In this document: in pieces, positions 61,632 through 64,000 of the stretch
How positions within the stretch are numbered: position 1 is the stretch's first letter
How the letters are laid out: every line of letters starts with the position of its first letter
Assembly: GCF_029961145.1 (NCBI RefSeq)
Contig: NZ_JASBRG010000007.1
Span: 2,398,189 to 2,462,188 of the forward strand
DNA: 64,000 nt
Direction of reading: 5' to 3'
Origin: Pinibacter soli
GTDB lineage: Bacteria; Bacteroidota; Bacteroidia; Chitinophagales; Chitinophagaceae
Made by a program: the position numbers and the translations under genes
The notes under the pieces: model-generated
Told to the model about the DNA's origin: nothing
The model's input: the letters and a program-made list of their open reading frames with translations, nothing else
Database searches by the model: none

Positions 61632-64000
61632 CTATATTCCTACTTTCAACGAAAGTGTAAACTGCTTTTGTATCGGCTGCGCCACACCACCGGCGTTGAA
61701 AAATTCAGGATCCTGTCCCTTCAGTTTTGAATCGGAATAAATGAGCCATGGATTAATCGCTTGCGCCGTTATTGATAAGTTATTCAGCTTCGCTTTTTGC
61801 AGAGTCGCTGCCGGCAACTGATAGGTGAGCGATACTGTTTTTAATCTTACGAAAGAACCGTTGGCAACACGCTGTGTCGAATAGTTGTAGTTGTTATAAG
61901 GATAGGAACCTCCTAACAAATATTGCTCATACACATCTGCGATGGAAGGCACATTTGTTTGCCCCTGGTCGCCAGGTATCGCCCATCTATCGTAAAACTC
62001 TTTAGGCATCGCATCAAGATCGGAGTAGCGCTGCTTGAACGCAGGATAAAGCCTAATCCTGTTGCCTTGCTGATAAGTAAGAAATACGTTGACGGAAAAT
62101 GCTTTGTAGCGAACGGTGTTTGAAAACCCTCCTGTAATTTTTGGATCTACCGGACCTTCATACACAAGGTGCTGTGTGTTGTCACTTTGCAGATACACTG
62201 AAGGACTTATATCTCCATCTTCATTTACAAATTGCGGCACACCGGTTCTTGGCTGCAGGCCTTTGTAATCAAGCGAAAACAAACCATTTACAGGATAACC
62301 TTGTTTGTTACCCCCTTCAGCTTTTACAAGATCGAATATGATTGGATCGTTCTTGGCGTTAGTAATTTCATTTTCATTATAGCCAAATGTCAGATTGGTT
62401 TTCCATCCCCAATCATTTTGCCGTATGATATCGCCACCCACTAGAAATTCAACCCCATGTGATTTCATATCAGCATAGTTTGCGGCTTTGTATGCTTCAC
62501 CGCCAATGCCCGATGTTTTGACAATGCTGATCAAATCAAAACTTCTTCTTCTATAAAGGTCCAGCGTTATATTCAATCGTCTGTTGAACATTGTGGCATC
62601 TACACCTATATTTCCGGTATATAATTTTTCCCAGGTGAGATCTTCGTTTTCCAAACTTTCCTGAAGAATTACCGATTCAACTTCGGAGAGATAAGGTCTG
62701 CGTGTCTGCATATTTTTCAACACAATGGATGAGTTGGTAGCAGGTCCCATACTTGCTGTTAAACCATAACTTGCACGTAACGTAAGAAAGTCTACAAAGT
62801 CAACATTCTTCATAAATGACTCCTGGTCTATGTTCCACGAACCGCTCACGCTCCAGGTTGGTAACCATCGTGCAGTTTTTGATTCGCCCAACTGATTGGA
62901 CCCGTCGTAGCGAGCAGTTCCAGTTAAGTTGAATCTCCTGTTGTAGGAGTATCCTGCGGTAGCGTAAAAAGCGGCAAACCTGTCGTAAGTCTTTACCATG
63001 CCATAGTAAGGAAAACTGTTTTCCAACGCTTGTTTGATGATTCTGTAATCAATGAACGGGACGCCACCCTGATCATATTGATAACCATAACCAGTGTTGT
63101 TTGCACTCTGACGATTCGCATATTTAATCTGCTGCCCCACCAGCACATTCAGGCTGTGCACTTCGTTAAATGTTTTGTTGTAGTTAAGGCTGTTCCTGAT
63201 TTCGTAGTTGGCCAACTGATCTTCCTGCCTGTTATAAAAACCTCCATATGGCAATACCACCACCGGTTCTGCGTCGGGGTTATCAGGATCCCGGTAAAGA
63301 AATTTATTGTTTTGACGAACGGTTGATGTTCCTGCGGCTCTGTATGCGTTTGCCATGTTGGAGTTTTCACGCACTTGCTGTTCCGTTGTTGATTTTACAA
63401 AACGTAATGCACCTACAAATTCGTAGCGAAAGTTTTTTGCAAACTTGTAAGACAACTCTCCCTGCAAGCGAATATCAAGCACTGTAAGATCGATGTAGTT
63501 ATTCTTTAATTCGTTCACGATGTTGAAGGGTGCATAGTTCATTTTAAAATATTCGAGTTGTCCGGTTGAATCATATGGTGTGATCGTGCGGCTGGTGTTG
63601 ATCGCGTAGCTGAATGGATTGATGTCAAAATCTCTGTCATAGCTTCCTTCGACAGCGTTGGCGGCACGCTGCAATGTGCCCGGAGCCCTTTGCTGGCGCA
63701 GCGATCCAACGGTTGAGAAGCCGGCTGTTAGCTTATTGTTGAGAGTATAAGTGTTTTTAAAATTGAGTGTATAGCGTTTTACATTGTCCGCAATTGTCCA
63801 ACCGTTGTCATAGTAAAAGTTGGTGGAGAAATATGTTTGCGATTTATCGGTACCGGAAGAAATGCTAAGGTTATGTTCCTGTATAAAAGAGTTTTTAAAC
63901 AACACATTGAACCAGTCGGTATTCACGCCTACATATCTTTGAAGAAACGCAGCTCTTCCTGCTACTGTATTTTCAACGCCGAACTTTCCATTGGTTTCAT
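61632..64000 (-). CDS. SusC/RagA-family TonB-linked outer membrane protein, C-terminal 789 residues
   Basis: The frame is open to the window edge, so the plug and N-terminal extension are missing. Barrel features abound: HNLSISSGTDKSQTYFS, KFRYEFVGALRFVKSTTEQQ, and YSYNRRFNLTGTARYDGSNQ followed by WLPTWSVSGSWNIDQESFMK, the standard SusC barrel core. It ends FTLSLKVGI, the terminal strand with an alternating hydrophobic pattern. It imports the ligand captured by SusD, driven by TonB. First gene of the operon. Confidence 0.94.
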   Translation of the reverse strand, partial: ETNGKFGVENTVAGRAAFLQRYVGVNTDWFNVLFKNSFIQEHNLSISSGTDKSQTYFSTNFYYDNGWTIADNVKRYTLNFKNTYTLNNKLTAGFSTVGSLRQQRAPGTLQRAANAVEGSYDRDFDINPFSYAINTSRTITPYDSTGQLEYFKMNYAPFNIVNELKNNYIDLTVLDIRLQGELSYKFAKNFRYEFVGALRFVKSTTEQQVRENSNMANAYRAAGTSTVRQNNKFLYRDPDNPDAEPVVVLPYGGFYNRQEDQLANYEIRNSLNYNKTFNEVHSLNVLVGQQIKYANRQSANNTGYGYQYDQGGVPFIDYRIIKQALENSFPYYGMVKTYDRFAAFYATAGYSYNRRFNLTGTARYDGSNQLGESKTARWLPTWSVSGSWNIDQESFMKNVDFVDFLTLRASYGLTASMGPATNSSIVLKNMQTRRPYLSEVESVILQESLENEDLTWEKLYTGNIGVDATMFNRRLNITLDLYRRRSFDLISIVKTSGIGGEAYKAANYADMKSHGVEFLVGGDIIRQNDWGWKTNLTFGYNENEITNAKNDPIIFDLVKAEGGNKQGYPVNGLFSLDYKGLQPRTGVPQFVNEDGDISPSVYLQSDNTQHLVYEGPVDPKITGGFSNTVRYKAFSVNVFLTYQQGNRIRLYPAFKQRYSDLDAMPKEFYDRWAIPGDQGQTNVPSIADVYEQYLLGGSYPYNNYNYSTQRVANGSFVRLKTVSLTYQLPAATLQKAKLNNLSITAQAINPWLIYSDSKLKGQDPEFFNAGGVAQPIQKQFTLSLKVGI

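Noticed and set aside
57329-64000. Polysaccharide utilisation locus for a galactan
   Set aside because: No glycoside hydrolase or lyase is in the operon, and the galactose genes have their own regulator and promoter.

Overview
The window comes from a Bacteroidota chromosome, most likely a Chitinophagaceae-type organism. The evidence is a SusC/SusD pair, a GldM-type domain protein, DUF3857, DUF4230, DUF4302 and two-domain calycin-like lipoproteins, many exported proteins and lipoproteins with class-typical signal peptides, a near absence of Shine-Dalgarno sequences, and several good matches to the Bacteroidota promoter (TTG, about 19 nt, TAnnTTTG). I see no rRNA, tRNA, CRISPR array, prophage or insertion sequence. 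The genus is inference.

Layout. 1-3.0 kb: start of an exported, possibly SprE/PorW-like protein (minus, cut by the window edge), then a membrane-anchor/bactofilin pair, an AtpI-like membrane protein and an SprT-like protease. 3.1-14.7 kb: housekeeping and accessory enzymes, including an ATP-grasp/glutamine amidotransferase pair, an M14 carboxypeptidase, gamma-glutamyltransferase, a DinB-like protein, a Tat-exported Gfo/Idh/MocA oxidoreductase and a Crp/Fnr regulator. 14.8-28.9 kb: a modular lipoprotein, aconitase, PlsC, two consecutive DUF3857 proteins, a TlpA-like protein that has lost a redox cysteine, and small genes including an orphan GldM C-terminal-like domain. 29-41.9 kb: DEAD-box helicase with a long leader, Cmk, ClpC, a STAS protein, an amino-acid permease, heptose-7-phosphate kinase, isoaspartyl peptidase and two overlapping DUF4230 genes.

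42-53.3 kb is a surface-polysaccharide region: IspD, a FemAB-like protein and three glycosyltransferases on the plus strand, facing a second GNAT/FemAB-like protein, an M1 peptidase, a polyprenyl-phosphate sugar transferase and a Gfo/Idh/MocA dehydrogenase on the minus strand. 53.6-57.1 kb is a galactose (Leloir) unit, lacI-type regulator, galK, galT, with a readable promoter and an overlapping LacI-type operator before galK. 57.3-64 kb is an outer-membrane uptake operon: SusC (cut by the edge), SusD, a zinc metallohydrolase lipoprotein and a DUF4302 lipoprotein, with no glycoside hydrolase.

The most unusual material is intergenic. Nearly every gap is filled by families of short 'word' repeats arranged as inverted arms, often starting at or inside a stop codon and in some cases supplying the last codons of a gene. 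On top of this lie REP-like palindromes, and two copies (13947-14053 and 50700-50804) of a three-hairpin element whose stems differ in sequence but keep pairing. Words of the same kind also appear in frame inside the M1 peptidase, where they encode a Lys/Thr-rich insert.
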